DNA from: Cupriavidus necator N-1
GTDB lineage: Bacteria; Pseudomonadota; Gammaproteobacteria; Burkholderiales; Burkholderiaceae
Direction of reading: 5' to 3'
Length of the DNA: 64,000 bases
Assembly: GCF_000219215.1 (NCBI RefSeq)
Contig: NC_015727.1
Coordinates: 1,426,001-1,490,000, forward strand
How positions within the stretch are numbered: position 1 is the stretch's first letter; each line of letters starts with the position of its first letter. Shown piece after piece: positions 25,261 through 38,493 of this stretch. Below the pieces are notes generated by a model. The model was given only the letters and a program-made list of their open reading frames with translations, had not been told where the DNA came from and searched no databases. Made by a program: the position numbers and the translations under genes.

Positions 25261-25432
25261 CGTTGCGATGACATGAAGGCCGGCACGACCTCCGCCGTCG
25301 GCGGGGCGACAAGGTCACCGGCGACAGGCAGCAGTCGACCCCTTTCCGCCGTTCGCCCCGATCAGTCCCAATGGCGGCTTCCGAACTGCAATGGACATCT
25401 GTTCGGAGACGTGGACGCCTGTAATCCGCCCT

Positions 25433-26623
25433 TCAGCCGCGCTGCGCCGCGGGCAATTGATGACGTAGCGCGTCCATCCGCGCGTAGAAGTCATCCACCT
25501 GCCGCTGTGCAGTGCGCTGCATCGTTTCGTTGCGCGCCGCCAGCAGCGTGGCGCCCTCCCGGGCGCCGGCCTCGCCGACCTTGCGCGAGGTGTCCTGCAC
25601 GAATTTGCACAAGGGATAGCGAGCTTCGCCGAAGGCCTGCAGCGTGGTCTCGACGTCGGCCTCGCGCGACAGCATTTGCGCCAGGAGCACCGCGTCTTCG
25701 AGTGCCATCGCGCCGCCTTGTCCCATGAAGGGGGTAGAGGCGTGTGCTGCGTCGCCGATCATGATCACACGGCCGTGGTGCCACGGTAGCGGTGCGGCTA
25801 CTTCCTCGACGGCGGTGTAGAGTACCTCGGCGCCGGGCGAGAGCGCATCGAGAAACTGGCGCGCCGGGCCGCCGAACTCGGCAAAGCGGGCTTGCATCAG
25901 CGCCGGCCAGTCGGCACGGTCGTACCACGTGCCGGCGGGCTCGGGCAGCGTCCCGAACAGGTATAGCTGGTCGTCGCTGATCGGCATAATGCCCAGTCGC
26001 TTGCCGACGCCCATCATCATGACCTTGGCGGTGAGGTCTCTCGGGCGTACATGCACGCTGCGCCAGACGCCGAGGCCGGTGTAGGCCGGCTCGAGCGGGC
26101 CGGCAACCAGGCGGCGGATGTTTGACCGAATGCCATCCGCTCCTACCACGAGATCGTACTGGCCCGTGGTGTCATCGGATAGCGCGACGGTGACGTGGTC
26201 GGCTGCGTGCTGATCGATCCGAACGACTGTAGTGCCCAGGCGGATATCGACGCCCAGCGCATCGAGCCGGCCGGCAAGGACGCGATGCATCTCGGCCCGG
26301 CGAATGCCTACGATCGGCGGGATGTCCCGATGCGAAGACGGATAGAATGTATCGACGATCGGTTTGCCGTGCTGGTCCAGATAGATATTGCGCCCATCGG
26401 CAATGGCAAAGCCGCTTGAAAGAATCTGCGGCAGCACCCCAAGGCTGCCAAGTGCTGCAAGGCCGTTGTGATAAATGAAGATGCCAGAACTCTGGAATCT
26501 CCATTCCTGCTGTTTCTCCAGCATCGTTACCCGCACGCCGGCCTGTGCCAGCGCAATGGCTGCCGAACAGCCTGCGATGCCGCCGCCGACGACCAGCGCG
26601 TGTTCCAATTGCTTCATGTCCAC
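25433..26623 (-). CDS. FAD-dependent aromatic monooxygenase (class A)
   Basis: 396 residues, intact. It has the three flavin hydroxylase fingerprints: GxGxxG in ALVVGGGIAGCSAAIALAQAG, the DG motif YDLVVGADGIRSNIRRLV, and the GD motif GRVIMIGDAAHASTPFMGQGGAMALEDA. These enzymes use NAD(P)H, FAD and O2 to hydroxylate aromatic or related substrates in the cytoplasm. The substrate is not readable. A divergently oriented partner is absent; the AraC-type gene upstream on the same strand is the likely regulator. No ring-cleavage gene lies near. Confidence 0.88.
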   Translation of the reverse strand: MDMKQLEHALVVGGGIAGCSAAIALAQAGVRVTMLEKQQEWRFQSSGIFIYHNGLAALGSLGVLPQILSSGFAIADGRNIYLDQHGKPIVDTFYPSSHRDIPPIVGIRRAEMHRVLAGRLDALGVDIRLGTTVVRIDQHAADHVTVALSDDTTGQYDLVVGADGIRSNIRRLVAGPLEPAYTGLGVWRSVHVRPRDLTAKVMMMGVGKRLGIMPISDDQLYLFGTLPEPAGTWYDRADWPALMQARFAEFGGPARQFLDALSPGAEVLYTAVEEVAAPLPWHHGRVIMIGDAAHASTPFMGQGGAMALEDAVLLAQMLSREADVETTLQAFGEARYPLCKFVQDTSRKVGEAGAREGATLLAARNETMQRTAQRQVDDFYARMDALRHQLPAAQRG

Positions 26624-26767
26624 TCTCCTTGTCCACTGGCGCTAGGCCAGTGAGCGGAATTATTGGGGAGCGTGCATGCCGGCCTCAACCTCCGAAACAC
26701 CGGATTCTGGCACCGAGCGTCCGGATCTGCTGTGTCTGGCGTGCTGCCTGCTGGGGCGCGGACAGCG

Positions 26768-27745
26768 TCAGGGCGCCGTGGCGTCGCACTGGTATTGCGT
26801 GGGCGATACCCCAATCCAGCGTTGGAACGCGCGTGAGAAGGCCTTCTCTGAGGCATAGCCGACCGCTTCGGCAACATCCCCGATCCGTGCACGCGGTTGG
26901 CGCAGCCGTTCGGTGGCGAGGTTCATGCGATAGGCGCACAAGTATTGTATGGGCGGCACCCCCACCAGCGTGCGAAAGCGTTCAGTGAATACTGTGCGCG
27001 ACAGGTACGCAACGGCGGCGAGTTGGGGGATGCTCCAGTCGCGCTGCGGCGCTTCCTGCATGGCCGCGATTGCGCGTGCGATGCCGGGGTCATCAAGGAC
27101 GTTCGCTGTGTCCTGCCGCGCGGCCGCCGGGGTACGCAGGTACTCGCCCAGGATATGCACGAGCAGCAGGTCGCCCATACGTGCCGCGGACAAGCGCCAG
27201 CCCGGACGCTGGGCAAGCGAGTCATGCACCAGCAGTTCCATCGTGGTTGCCAGCGTATCTGCTAGCGCAAATGTGTCGCTACGCAGGACAATCAGCGGTG
27301 GCAGTTCTGCCGGGATGGTGCCTACGTCAGGCGCGGGCATCCACAGGTGCAGCGAATACAATTGCGTGGGCGGCTCATCCGCACTGCCTGCGCCATCGGC
27401 GCCGTACGTCATTTCAATTGGGTGATCACCGTGGCGGCCGACCATGTGCGCCTGCAGTAAGTCTGAGATGGGCACGACGCTGTTGCCGGGGCAGCGCATT
27501 GATGACAACGTATGCGAGGTGCCGCGCGGCAGCATGACGATATCGCGCGGACAAATCTCAACAGGCATGCCGCCATCGGTTTGGATCCAGTAACCGCGTC
27601 CAGTACACACGCGGATCAGTGCGCCTTCGGTCCCGGCCGAATGCAGCGCCCAAGGTGCGTGAAGCCTGAAGCTCGCCGTCACGGCGCGCTCGGCCTTGCA
27701 TGCGGAAAGGATGCCGCTCAGGACATCATGCGGTCCAGGATTCAT
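26768..27745 (-). CDS. AraC-family regulator with cupin sensor
   Basis: 325 residues. The N-terminal half has the Cupin_6/AraC-binding pattern: GYWIQTDGGMPVEICPRDIVMLPRGTSHTL. The C-terminal AraC DNA-binding domain has two helix-turn-helix units, WSIPQLAAVAYLSRTVFTERFRTLVGVPPIQYL and IGDVAEAVGYASEKAFSRAFQRWIGVSPTQYQ. It lies 145 bp upstream of the monooxygenase gene in the same direction and probably activates it. Confidence 0.9.
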   Translation of the reverse strand: MNPGPHDVLSGILSACKAERAVTASFRLHAPWALHSAGTEGALIRVCTGRGYWIQTDGGMPVEICPRDIVMLPRGTSHTLSSMRCPGNSVVPISDLLQAHMVGRHGDHPIEMTYGADGAGSADEPPTQLYSLHLWMPAPDVGTIPAELPPLIVLRSDTFALADTLATTMELLVHDSLAQRPGWRLSAARMGDLLLVHILGEYLRTPAAARQDTANVLDDPGIARAIAAMQEAPQRDWSIPQLAAVAYLSRTVFTERFRTLVGVPPIQYLCAYRMNLATERLRQPRARIGDVAEAVGYASEKAFSRAFQRWIGVSPTQYQCDATAP

Positions 27746-28166
27746 CGGTGGGAAAATGGGGTGCGAGGGCTATGGAATTTTAGCTTAGCGCGGTAGTAGT
27801 GCCCGCGCTAGCCGAAGGGCTGCAATTCGGCCAACTCGGTCATCGAGAGTTGGAAATCCAATGGCTCAAACTGGCCGATAGGCGACCTTCGGCCCGCTGG
27901 AGGTTGTTAGACTTCGGTTTGCTCGTACTGCCTAGCTGACAGATGGGGGATGAAAGCATAGGGCCTGAGAATAGAAGGTCCGTCGGCTTCAATCTCTGAG
28001 GCCTGATCCAGGCTTCCACGCTTTCACGAGTCGGGGCCGCAATCTCAACTGTACGGGTCGCCGAGTCTTCTGCCGCAACACTGTCGGTCGCGCAACTGAG
28101 CGTTCCGGCTCTTAGCCTTAGTTGCGTTGCAAATGCCCTGATTCTCCACAGGGGTCCGGGCTATAG
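27746..28166. other. intergenic, about 420 bp
   Basis: No gene recognised. It is the left flank of the second IS110/IS1111 copy; the target half next to the element reads GGGCTATAG. Confidence 0.4.
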
Positions 28167-28289
28167 AGATGGAATGAACACCGCCCGTCAGTAACGCTAG
28201 CGGGGGTTCCACGATGAGGGGCTCTCGCTTGACCGACGGCATCGATGTGCCAAAGTGAAGATCCGAACCATCACTTGAGGTAAGCCCAA

Positions 28290-29312
28290 ATGAATGCTAC
28301 GACATATGGGCTGGATCTTGCAAAGTCGATCTTCCAACTCTACTGGGTCGACCCAGAGACGGGCGAGACGCACAGCCGGCGCCTCAGCAAGACCCAACTG
28401 ATTTCCTTTCTGAGCAATCGCACCCCCGGCAAGTTCGTACTGGAGACGTGTGGCGGCGCGCACTGGTGGGCAAGAAAGATTATCAGCCTGGGCCATGAAG
28501 CCATCCTGCTCCACCCAAAGTACGTGCGACCGTTCGTGCGGACCAACAAGACCGATGCGGCCGACGCGCGCGCGATCTGGACAGCCGCGCAGCAACCTGG
28601 GATGCGACCGATACCGGTAAAGACTGAGGCACAGCAAGCCTTACTTGGATTGCACCGAATTCGCTCGGAACTAGTCGACAGCCGCACGCGGCAAGTGAAT
28701 CAGATTCGCGGCTTGCTGGGCGAATACGGCCTGCACTTCGTGCTTGGTCGCAAGGCTGCCATGGCGCAGTTTGTCACCCGACTGAGCGAGATCGAGCAAA
28801 CCATCCCGGCTCCCTTGTGGCGACTGTTGTCGCGCCAGTTACAGCGACTCAGGCAGTTGGACGCTGAAATCCTCGCGGCCGAGCAAGAGATCGCTGCATG
28901 GCTAAAAACCGAGCCTGCCGCCCAATGTGTGGATGCGATTCCGGGAATTGGCCCGATCACCGCCACGGCCCTGGTTGCCACCATGGGATCTCCCCAGGCT
29001 TACCGCTCAGGCAGAGCCTTCGCGGCCAGCCTGGGCCTGGTACCAACCCAGAGTGGCACCGGCGGCAAGGTTCACCTCGGCCATATCAGCAAACGTGGCG
29101 ATCCCTATTTGCGCAAACTGCTGATCCATGGCGCACGCATCGTGCTGACCCGCTCGAAGCGGCGCCCGTGCTGGGCTGAGGCCCTGCTGGTCAGGCGCCC
29201 GACCAATGTTGCCATCGTCGCGCTAGCCAACAAGATGGCGCGCACCGCCTGGGCATTGCTTGCCCATCGCCGCGTCTATGAACCCGGCTATGTCAGCGCA
29301 CGGCCTGCGTAG
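28290..29312 (+). CDS. IS110/IS1111 family DEDD transposase, copy 2
   Basis: 340 residues, intact, identical to copy 1 except Thr for Ala in VLETCGGAHW and Val for Ile near the C-terminus. The active-site residues (YGLDLAKS, KTDAADARA) are retained. A 5-bp loss removes the GGAGAG that precedes copy 1; only GAGGTAAG remains in front of the ATG, so expression may be lower. Confidence 0.95.
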   Translation: MNATTYGLDLAKSIFQLYWVDPETGETHSRRLSKTQLISFLSNRTPGKFVLETCGGAHWWARKIISLGHEAILLHPKYVRPFVRTNKTDAADARAIWTAAQQPGMRPIPVKTEAQQALLGLHRIRSELVDSRTRQVNQIRGLLGEYGLHFVLGRKAAMAQFVTRLSEIEQTIPAPLWRLLSRQLQRLRQLDAEILAAEQEIAAWLKTEPAAQCVDAIPGIGPITATALVATMGSPQAYRSGRAFAASLGLVPTQSGTGGKVHLGHISKRGDPYLRKLLIHGARIVLTRSKRRPCWAEALLVRRPTNVAIVALANKMARTAWALLAHRRVYEPGYVSARPA

Positions 29313-29536
29313 CGAAAGCACGACCACAGCAGGGCACAAACGAATACCTTCAGGGTTGCACAGGGTAAGGAGATAAGGTGTGATGGCAAACTAGGTCGGA
29401 CCGCGGGAACGCAAACCCGATGACATCCAAGCGGCTTACAGCCCGTCGTGGGAGATGGGGACGTTCCCGGCTGATTCCATCAAGGCCCGCAGGCACGTTC
29501 CTGCAGCAAGGTCGGATATAAGACAGCAACCCATAC
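29313..29536 (+). ncRNA. candidate bridge/seek RNA, IS1111 copy 2
   Basis: Corresponds base for base to the candidate RNA of copy 1, except one position. The right target guide reads TGACATCC (29421-29428) instead of TGACGTCC and is complementary to this copy's right junction GGATGTCA (29590-29597). Donor guides are unchanged: ATTCCATC (29474-29481) pairs with the left end GATGGAAT (28168-28175), and ATATAAG (29516-29522) equals the right end ATATAAG (29584-29590). The left target guide GGGAG (29450-29454) matches its flank poorly (ATAGAG). Confidence 0.75.
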
Positions 29537-29553
29537 CTACAAGCCAAAGCCCT

Positions 29554-29826
29554 TCAATTTACCTTGGCATCCGGGCGGTGTTCATATAAGGATGTCAAGT
29601 AGTGCGCTATCGCGGCGGCCCATTCGCGCACTGGCAAATCACCGTCCCAGCCAGAACCAGGCGCATCGGCCTCGATCTCGCGACGGAGTTCAGCGGCCGT
29701 TTTCCTGGATTCCCAAGGCATGGCACGAGGGGTGAAGTAGACATCCGGCCCCAGGCCTTTTTCCCGAAGAAAATCGGCCCGGGACGACGTTCCCCGGTAC
29801 GGCTTCCGTGTGCTCGGTCCTGACAT
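29554..29826 (-). pseudogene. hypothetical gene truncated by IS110 copy 2
   Basis: Frame from MSGPSTRKPYRGTSS (29826) through FLREKGLGPDVYFTPRAMPWESRKTAAELRREIEADAPGSGWDGDL to WAAAIAHYL; the last 14 codons (TSLYEHRPD...) are IS110-derived. The native C-terminus is lost. I do not recognise the family; it is a small, mostly charged soluble protein. The remaining 5' part keeps gene-like composition. Confidence 0.5.
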
Positions 29827-29938
29827 CACCACCAAGCATGGACAGCAGGAAATCCGGCTTGTCGGAATGGCTAAGGACCAGTGGAAACGAGAGCTGTTCA
29901 ATTGGCAACGTCGCAAGCAAGTGTGCGATGCAATAGTG

Positions 29939-30034
29939 CCGGGAAACGGAATTCGTGAGACTGGGACGTTCTTTGTGAGACTGCAGTTACGTAAATGGTA
30001 AGACTACCCGGACTCCAGCCACGACGTGTCGCGC
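29939..30034. repeat. GTGAGACT repeat block, copy B
   Basis: CCGGGAAACGGAATTCGTGA then GACT, with GTGAGACT again 20 bp on (29955-29962, 29975-29982) and GTAAGACT at 29998-30005, followed by CCCGGACTC and CACGACG. Same order of parts as copy A at 25189-25260, 4.7 kb away, in the same orientation. Confidence 0.45.
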
Positions 30035-30312
30035 GTGACTATAGATCGTGACGCGAACCCAAACCCTGACAGTCCGATCCGGGACCGAATACCCTGCCAT
30101 GTTATGAGCGGCTGGCATGCCGTGACCTTGGCAACGACCAGCCCGCCGCGCCGGGTGACGCCGCTTGGCCACCTGCATCTATGGCGGCGGCGAGTGTTGG
30201 GCCTACCCCACCCCGCACTGGCAGTGCAGGAATAGAGACCAATTGGTGCAAGGAATAGACGCGAACACTATCCCTCCGTGTTGTATTCCATATTGGCCGA
30301 GTCTCGGCTATG

Positions 30313-31371
30313 TCAGTGCGAATGCCTGTGATGAATATCAGGGAAGTGGGGATGCTTGTGGACGAGGGGGGCATGCCAGTGGGTGTGCACATGTGGCTCC
30401 TTCCCATTCCACGGGAAATCATGCTCGTGCTGATGGTGTTCATCGTGACGATGCGCATGCGTGTGTTCCATCGCCTCATGGGTGTGTTCGTGCTCGTGCC
30501 GTTCGCGAAGATGCAGCCACACACCCAATGCCATCAGCGCTGCGGCGAGCCAGAACAGGAAATTCGGTATCTCCGGCCATAAGAGAAAGGAGATCACCAC
30601 ACCGAACATGGGGGCCACTGAGAAATAAGCACCTGTCCTGGCCGTACCAAGATGACGAAGGGCGATCACAAACAGCGCCAGGCTCACACCATAGCCGGCA
30701 AAGCCGATCACCATCGCCGAAGCTAAAGGTATCGCTCCAGGGAGCGTGCTGCCTGCGACCAGTGCGAATCCCGTATTGCACGCGCCTGCGACCAAGCCCT
30801 TCAGACAGGCGATCAGGACAGCATCATTCGATGACACCTTGCGGGTGAGATTGTTGTCGACCGCCCAGCATCCGCAGGCGGCAATAATGAGCAGTGCACC
30901 TGGAGACAAGGTGGCAGCACCGGGCTGCCAGGAAAGAAGCATGCCCCCGGCAACGATGGCAATCATGCCAAGCACAATCTGCCGATCGGCGTTCTCCTTG
31001 AACACGATCCAGGCGATGAGCGCTGTGAAGACACCCTCCACATTCAATAGGAGCGAGGCGGATGCCGCGCTGGTCACAGCAAGCCCCGTCATCAGAAGTG
31101 CCGGGCCGGCCACTCCACCAGCCAGGATCGCTCCCAAAAGCCACGGAATTTCGTGACGCGGAATCGGCGGTTGCGGCGGGGTCTGGCTGTCGGCCTTCCG
31201 GGTGAGCTTCCTTAGTAGCAGGAATCCGCCAAGGCCCAGGCCGCTACCCAAGTACAACAGTCCCGCCAGCAACAGCGGCGAGACTGTGCCCGTCAGGGTC
31301 TTGGCCAGCGGCGTGCTAGCGCCGAACAGGAGTGCGGCAGCGAGCGCCGGGGCGGCGGAACGAACGGACAT
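30313..31371 (-). CDS. DMT/EamA exporter with His-rich C-terminal tail
   Basis: 352 residues. Ten hydrophobic segments in two EamA repeats, for example LAAALLFGASTPLAKTLTG and SAASASLLLNVEGVFTALIAWIVFKE, then WAVDNNLTRKVSSND and GYGVSLALFVIALRHLGTARTGAYFSVAPMFG. The last 65 residues hold 23 histidines (HEHEHTHEAMEHTHAHRH and more). A metal-binding tail on a drug/metabolite transporter next to czcCBA suggests export or sensing of Zn, Co, Ni or Cd at the inner membrane. The direction is opposite to czc, with the CzcI-like gene starting 114 bp beyond its start codon. Confidence 0.85.
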   Translation of the reverse strand: MSVRSAAPALAAALLFGASTPLAKTLTGTVSPLLLAGLLYLGSGLGLGGFLLLRKLTRKADSQTPPQPPIPRHEIPWLLGAILAGGVAGPALLMTGLAVTSAASASLLLNVEGVFTALIAWIVFKENADRQIVLGMIAIVAGGMLLSWQPGAATLSPGALLIIAACGCWAVDNNLTRKVSSNDAVLIACLKGLVAGACNTGFALVAGSTLPGAIPLASAMVIGFAGYGVSLALFVIALRHLGTARTGAYFSVAPMFGVVISFLLWPEIPNFLFWLAAALMALGVWLHLRERHEHEHTHEAMEHTHAHRHDEHHQHEHDFPWNGKEPHVHTHWHAPLVHKHPHFPDIHHRHSH

Positions 31372-31484
31372 GTCAGCAATGCCATGGGGGAATGGTTGCC
31401 TATTGTCGCGCGTTTGCGGAGAATACGGGCCTATTACTCATATTGCGAGTGCAGCGGCCTCCCCGCAGCACCGCTGGCTGGTTC

Positions 31485-31868
31485 GTGCAACGCCTTGTCT
31501 CGCGCTTCGTCGTCCGTCTGGTCACGCTGCTGTTCGTTCTGAATTGCGGCGCGACCTTGGCTGCGGCGCCGGCATGGCTCCACCATGAAATGGAACACGC
31601 GCTGGAGCACGCGCACGGCGCTGCCGGGCTGGATGGCAAGGCCGACGTCGGTGAGCAACTTGCCGCCGAATTTGCCGTGCCCGATCACGACGACGATTCC
31701 GGCATTCCACATGGCGCACTGCATGCCTTCGCCCAACTGCCTGCCACGCTGCATCAACATTCGCCACTGGTGATTGTGGAGCGCACTGGAACACCGCCGT
31801 CGCATGCCGCGGCAGACGCCCTGACCGACCTGCCTCCTGGTCTTCCCTTTAAGCCGCCCCGGCTCTGA
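31485..31868 (+). CDS. CzcI-like small periplasmic protein of the czc operon
   Basis: About 127 residues from GTG at 31485; the start is uncertain. A signal peptide (FVVRLVTLLFVLNCGATLAAA) is followed by a His/Asp-rich region HHEMEHALEHAHGAAG and DHDDDSGIPHGALHAF, ending LPFKPPRL. Position directly before czcC, size and composition match CzcI/CnrX-type accessory proteins thought to bind metal in the periplasm and tune the efflux operon. Assignment rests mainly on context. Confidence 0.55.
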   Translation: MQRLVSRFVVRLVTLLFVLNCGATLAAAPAWLHHEMEHALEHAHGAAGLDGKADVGEQLAAEFAVPDHDDDSGIPHGALHAFAQLPATLHQHSPLVIVERTGTPPSHAAADALTDLPPGLPFKPPRL

Positions 31869-31965
31869 CCCCCGCCAGGCGCTTCCTTCCGCGCCGTCCA
31901 AGCCTATCTGCTGACGCGGCTTGCCCACGTCGGCGGCCCATTCCTGTCGCTTAACGAGTTCCGAC

Positions 31966-33293
31966 ATGGTCGCATTTCCGTGCCCACGCGGGCGCGCGGC
32001 AACGGCAGCAGCGTTTCTCCTGACGCTCCTGCCGTGCGCTTCGCATGCCCAGCCGTATGATGCCGGTATCAGCGCTGCCGCACCCGCAGCCTCAGTTTCC
32101 GCACAACCCGCACTGACGTTGCAAGCCGCGCAGAGCCGCGCGCTGGCAGCGAATCCTTCACTCCTTGCCGCAGAGAAAGAGCGGCTTGCCTGGGATGGCA
32201 CGGTGCGCCAGGCCGGGGCCTACGCGAATCCCGAGCTCTCCCTGGAGGGCGATGAGTTGCGCAGCGATACCCGCACTGAGGCGATCCGACTGATTCAGCC
32301 CATTGACGTAAGCGGCAAGCGACGCGCCCTTGCCGCCGTAGCCGAGGCAGGCAGAGACCGGACCAACGCTACCCTAACGGCAAGGCGCAGCGAACTGCGC
32401 CTCATGGTGGCGAGCGCCTTTGTATCACTGCAGGAGGCCGAGGCGCTGGAGCGCCTGGCGGGCCAGAAACTGGAGACGATTGAGTCGTTCCGGAGTGCAG
32501 TCGGCCGCCGCGTGGTCGCAGGCAAGGTGTCGCCGATCGAGCGGGAGAAAGTCGGTTCGGATGCGGGAGGCGCTCTCATCGAGGCGCAGGAAGCGAGGCA
32601 ACGGACTGCGCTGGCCCGCCGGCGTCTGGCCAGCTTCTGGGCTCGCACCGATGCGCCGGATTTCACCACGGTCAATGGGCCGTTTGGCGAGGAGGCAGCG
32701 TTCCCGGACCGCCAGATCGTTTTGAACGCCTTGCCGCAGCGCCCGGAATATCAGGCACGGCAGCAGGCCATCCGTGAGCAAGAGGCGCGGCTTGAGCTGG
32801 AGCGCGCTCGCCGGGTCGGTGACCTCACGGTTGCCGCAGGCGTCAAGCGGGTTCATCAGGCCCCCACGTTTGGCCAGCCCACTGCGCAGAATACGTTGAT
32901 GCTATCCGTCGGCATCCCCTTGCCGCTGTTTGACCGGAACCAGGGGAATATCTATGAGGCGACCCAACAGGTAGACCGGGCCCGCCTGGAAGCCGATGCC
33001 ACACGTAACCAGTTGCAGCTCAGGGCGCTCGAGCTGTCTGACGGCATCACACTGGCGGCCAAAGAACTCAAGACCCTGCGCGAAGAGGTACTTCCCGCTT
33101 CGCGCGAAACGGCTCGTGCGGTCATGAAAGGCTATGAGTTCGGTAAGTTTTCCTACCTGGAAGCACTGGACGCGCAGCGTGCCCAAATCCGCAACGAAGC
33201 TCAGTACATCGCCGCCGCCGCGCGGTACGAGCGTCTGAAGAACGAGATCCTTGAATTTGCCGGTAGCCCGGCCGTCAATCCGGGAGCGCAACC

Positions 33294-33297
<4 letters not shown>
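31966..33297 (+). CDS. czcC: CzcC, outer-membrane factor of the heavy-metal RND pump
   Basis: 443 residues from ATG at 31966. A signal peptide (AATAAAFLLTLLPCASHA) is followed by two OEP/TolC repeats: LTLQAAQSRALAANPSLLAAEKERLAWDGTVRQAGAYANPELSLEGDE, and later LMLSVGIPLPLFDRNQGNIYEATQQVDRARLEA. It forms the channel through the outer membrane for CzcBA. The stop overlaps the czcB ATG by four bases, so the genes are translated together. Confidence 0.92.
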
Positions 33298-37981
<4,684 letters not shown>

Positions 37982-38039
37982 GACCCACGTGCTATGGTCC
38001 GGGAGCCGGTATAGAACCGGCATCCTAACGGGAGACAAA

Positions 38040-38174
38040 ATGAAGAAGCTTGCGACGGCAATCATGGCATTGGCGCTGTTTGCAGCAGTTGGCACTGCGA
38101 ATGCCCACAGCGGCGGCACAGACAGGCAAGGCTGCCACGTGGACCACAGCACTGGCATTCGCCACTGCCATTGA
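38040..38174 (+). CDS. YHYH-type secreted peptide, 44 aa
   Basis: Starts MKKLATAIMALALF after GGGAGA. The first 22 residues are a signal peptide (AAVGTANA). The mature part HSGGTDRQGCHVDHSTGIRHCH is a Cys/His-rich motif of the YHYH/excalibur kind, with paired Cys and five His, a plausible metal site. It follows czcA and precedes a hairpin terminator. Often overlooked because of its size. Confidence 0.7.
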   Translation: MKKLATAIMALALFAAVGTANAHSGGTDRQGCHVDHSTGIRHCH

Positions 38175-38178
38175 GATG

Positions 38179-38206
38179 GTTGAGCACCTTCGCGGAGGTG
38201 CTCAAC
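38179..38206 (+). terminator. hairpin terminator after the czc operon
   Basis: Perfect 11-bp stem GTTGAGCACCT / AGGTGCTCAAC with a six-base loop TCGCGG, five bases after the YHYH stop. The T-tail is weak (GCCTTTGCC), so termination may be partial. Confidence 0.65.
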
Positions 38207-38225
38207 GCCTTTGCCTCTCTGGTTC

Positions 38226-38381
38226 GACCCGATCGAGAACCTCGGCACGTCCGCCATGACCATGGCGTTCCCGGTCAAGAATCGCGCCTCGTTGAAGCAC
38301 TTCAAGGAAGGCGAGTCCGTTTCAGTCACGTTCGACAAGGTCAACGGCAAGCCGACCGTCGTGGACATGCAGCGCAAGTAG
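38226..38381 (+). pseudogene. CusF-like copper-binding protein, C-terminal fragment
   Basis: Reads DPIENLGTSAMTMAFPVKNR...FKEGESVSVTFDKVNGKPTVVDMQRK to a stop. This is the metal-binding strand (MTMxF) and second half of a CusF-type small periplasmic protein. The signal peptide and first strands, including the Cu(I)-binding His, are missing, and no start codon lies in a useful place. A relic of a copper-efflux gene fused behind the czc terminator. Confidence 0.65.
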
Positions 38382-38493
38382 GCGCCTCAAATCGCATGCC
38401 GCTGTGTCGGCTGCATGCGCATATATCGCTCGAACAGATGCATCGCGTGCCCCCCACAGTAAGGGCGTGCACATCTGACCCAATGCAGCCGCC

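Larger units (their letters stand above)
24518..25432. other. intergenic, about 900 bp, with a long inverted repeat
   Basis: No supported gene. It includes the inverted repeat at 24612-24832 and a GTGAGACT-type repeat block at 25189-25260. It marks the change from ICE-like genes to the monooxygenase/AraC pair. Confidence 0.5.
28167..29588 (+). mobile_element. IS110 family, IS1111 group element, copy 2
   Basis: Same element as 11691-13117, with AG at both junctions (28167-28168, 29589-29590) and subterminal inverted repeats TGAACACCGCCCG at 28175-28187 and 29572-29584. It is 5 bp shorter, missing bases just before the transposase start. Differences found: that indel, four substitutions in the gene (two silent), one in the guide-RNA region. 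The target differs from copy 1 on the left (GCTATAG) but is alike on the right (GATGTCAAG). Confidence 0.9.
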
